DNA from: Allobosea sp. CRIB-10
Lineage (GTDB): Bacteria > Pseudomonadota > Alphaproteobacteria > Rhizobiales > Beijerinckiaceae
Direction: 5' to 3'
DNA length: 64,000 nucleotides
Assembly: GCF_900112185.1 (NCBI RefSeq)
Contig: NZ_FOKP01000003.1
Span: forward strand, 310,001-374,000
The notes below the pieces were generated by a model. The model was not told the origin of the DNA, did no database searches, and saw only the letters and a program-made list of their open reading frames with translations. Every line of letters starts with the position of its first letter. The stretch's first letter is position 1. Of this stretch, positions 63,890-64,000 are shown one piece after another. Both the position numbers and the translations under genes were made by a program.

Positions 63890-63931
63890 GCGGACCTCCC
63901 GGCAGCTCATCAATCTGCTTCGGAGGTCCGC
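63890..63931. terminator. Hairpin after argC
   Basis: GCGGACCTCC and GGAGGTCCGC are perfect ten-base arms around a 22-base centre, with further pairing of GGCAG and CTGCT. It begins five bases after the argC stop and probably ends the transcript; no T-run follows. It could serve a gene arriving from the right on the other strand. Confidence 0.6.
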
Positions 63932-63962
63932 TCATGCGCGCAAGCGGCGCCGGTGTCGCGGC

Positions 63963-64000
63963 TCAAAAGCCGTACATCGCGATCATGATCCCGAAGGCGA
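63963..64000 (-). CDS. Possible 3' end of a minus-strand membrane protein
   Basis: The minus-strand frame entering from the right edge reads AFGIMIAMYGF and then stops (TGA at 63965-63963). The hydrophobic end resembles a membrane protein C-terminus. Only about 11 codons are visible, so neither family nor reality can be settled; the convergent hairpin at 63890-63931 is consistent with a gene here. Confidence 0.25.
   Translation of the reverse strand, partial: AFGIMIAMYGF

Noticed and set aside
1-64000. CRISPR arrays, tRNA or rRNA genes, insertion sequences
   Set aside because: No regularly spaced direct repeats, cloverleaf T-loop words or transposase motifs were found by reading. The repeats present are single hairpins between genes.

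Overview
The window is high-GC DNA, roughly two thirds G+C by eye, densely packed with genes that mostly start and stop in ATGA, GTGA or TGATG overlaps. Several families point to an alphaproteobacterium of the order Hyphomicrobiales: a RibBX protein with a dead GTP cyclohydrolase half, a TIGR02301 protein, an RT0821/Lpp0805 surface lipoprotein, a Pls/PosA-type synthetase and many intergenic palindromes. Bosea or a close relative is my best guess, but this is inference from recall and not from a search. No rRNA, tRNA, CRISPR array, transposase or integrase was recognised.

Layout. 1-3331: the 3' part of an IclR regulator, an acyl-CoA synthetase and a PPC/DUF296 protein in one overlapping operon. 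3391-5158: a six-helix methyl-accepting protein and a small membrane partner. 5472-8238: a tiny lipoprotein, bioY, a metallo-beta-lactamase-fold hydrolase and a DUF1499 protein. 8378-11779: a caspase-like/Sel1 protein paired with a DUF4384-like exported protein. 11882-20435: ilvD, LysR, a classical chemoreceptor, an alpha/beta hydrolase, a bestrophin-like membrane protein and an SDR. 20636-28093: a hypothetical membrane protein, a second acyl-CoA ligase divergent from a MarR-patatin pair, an amidase and a P1 peptidase. 28090-34108: a VOC protein, a YkgJ cysteine-cluster protein, a class III aminotransferase, a metallophosphoesterase, an L,D-transpeptidase and a histone-deacetylase-like amidohydrolase.

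34249-49928: mostly core metabolism. It holds ribBX with an N-terminal helix-turn-helix, aroC, a Phd/VapC toxin-antitoxin pair, a giant Pls/PosA synthetase, a histidine phosphatase, folP-folB-folK convergent with fabI, a DnaJ-type co-chaperone, a surface lipoprotein, pdxH, a DUF3800 gene of lower GC, an SDR and a Nudix hydrolase. 49928-57795: a TIGR02301 protein, an HxlR/oxidoreductase divergent pair, an ECF42-type sigma factor with two DGPF/YCII proteins and a reductase, and the ygfZ-tag-HD operon. 57980-64000: an SH3 protein, aceB, a low-GC restriction-endonuclease/nSTAND3 ATPase that looks like an acquired defence gene, and argC at the right edge.

The most notable signals are regulatory. 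Upstream of argC lies a short reading frame with five consecutive arginine codons, followed by a terminator hairpin and a possible competing antiterminator; this has the form of an arginine transcription attenuator. ribBX carries its own DNA-binding domain and has a 17-bp palindrome just upstream. The ECF42 module has two near-identical candidate promoters with exactly 17-bp spacers. Palindromes also lie beside the MarR, HxlR and Phd/VapC genes. At least five families of palindromic intergenic elements recur across the window.
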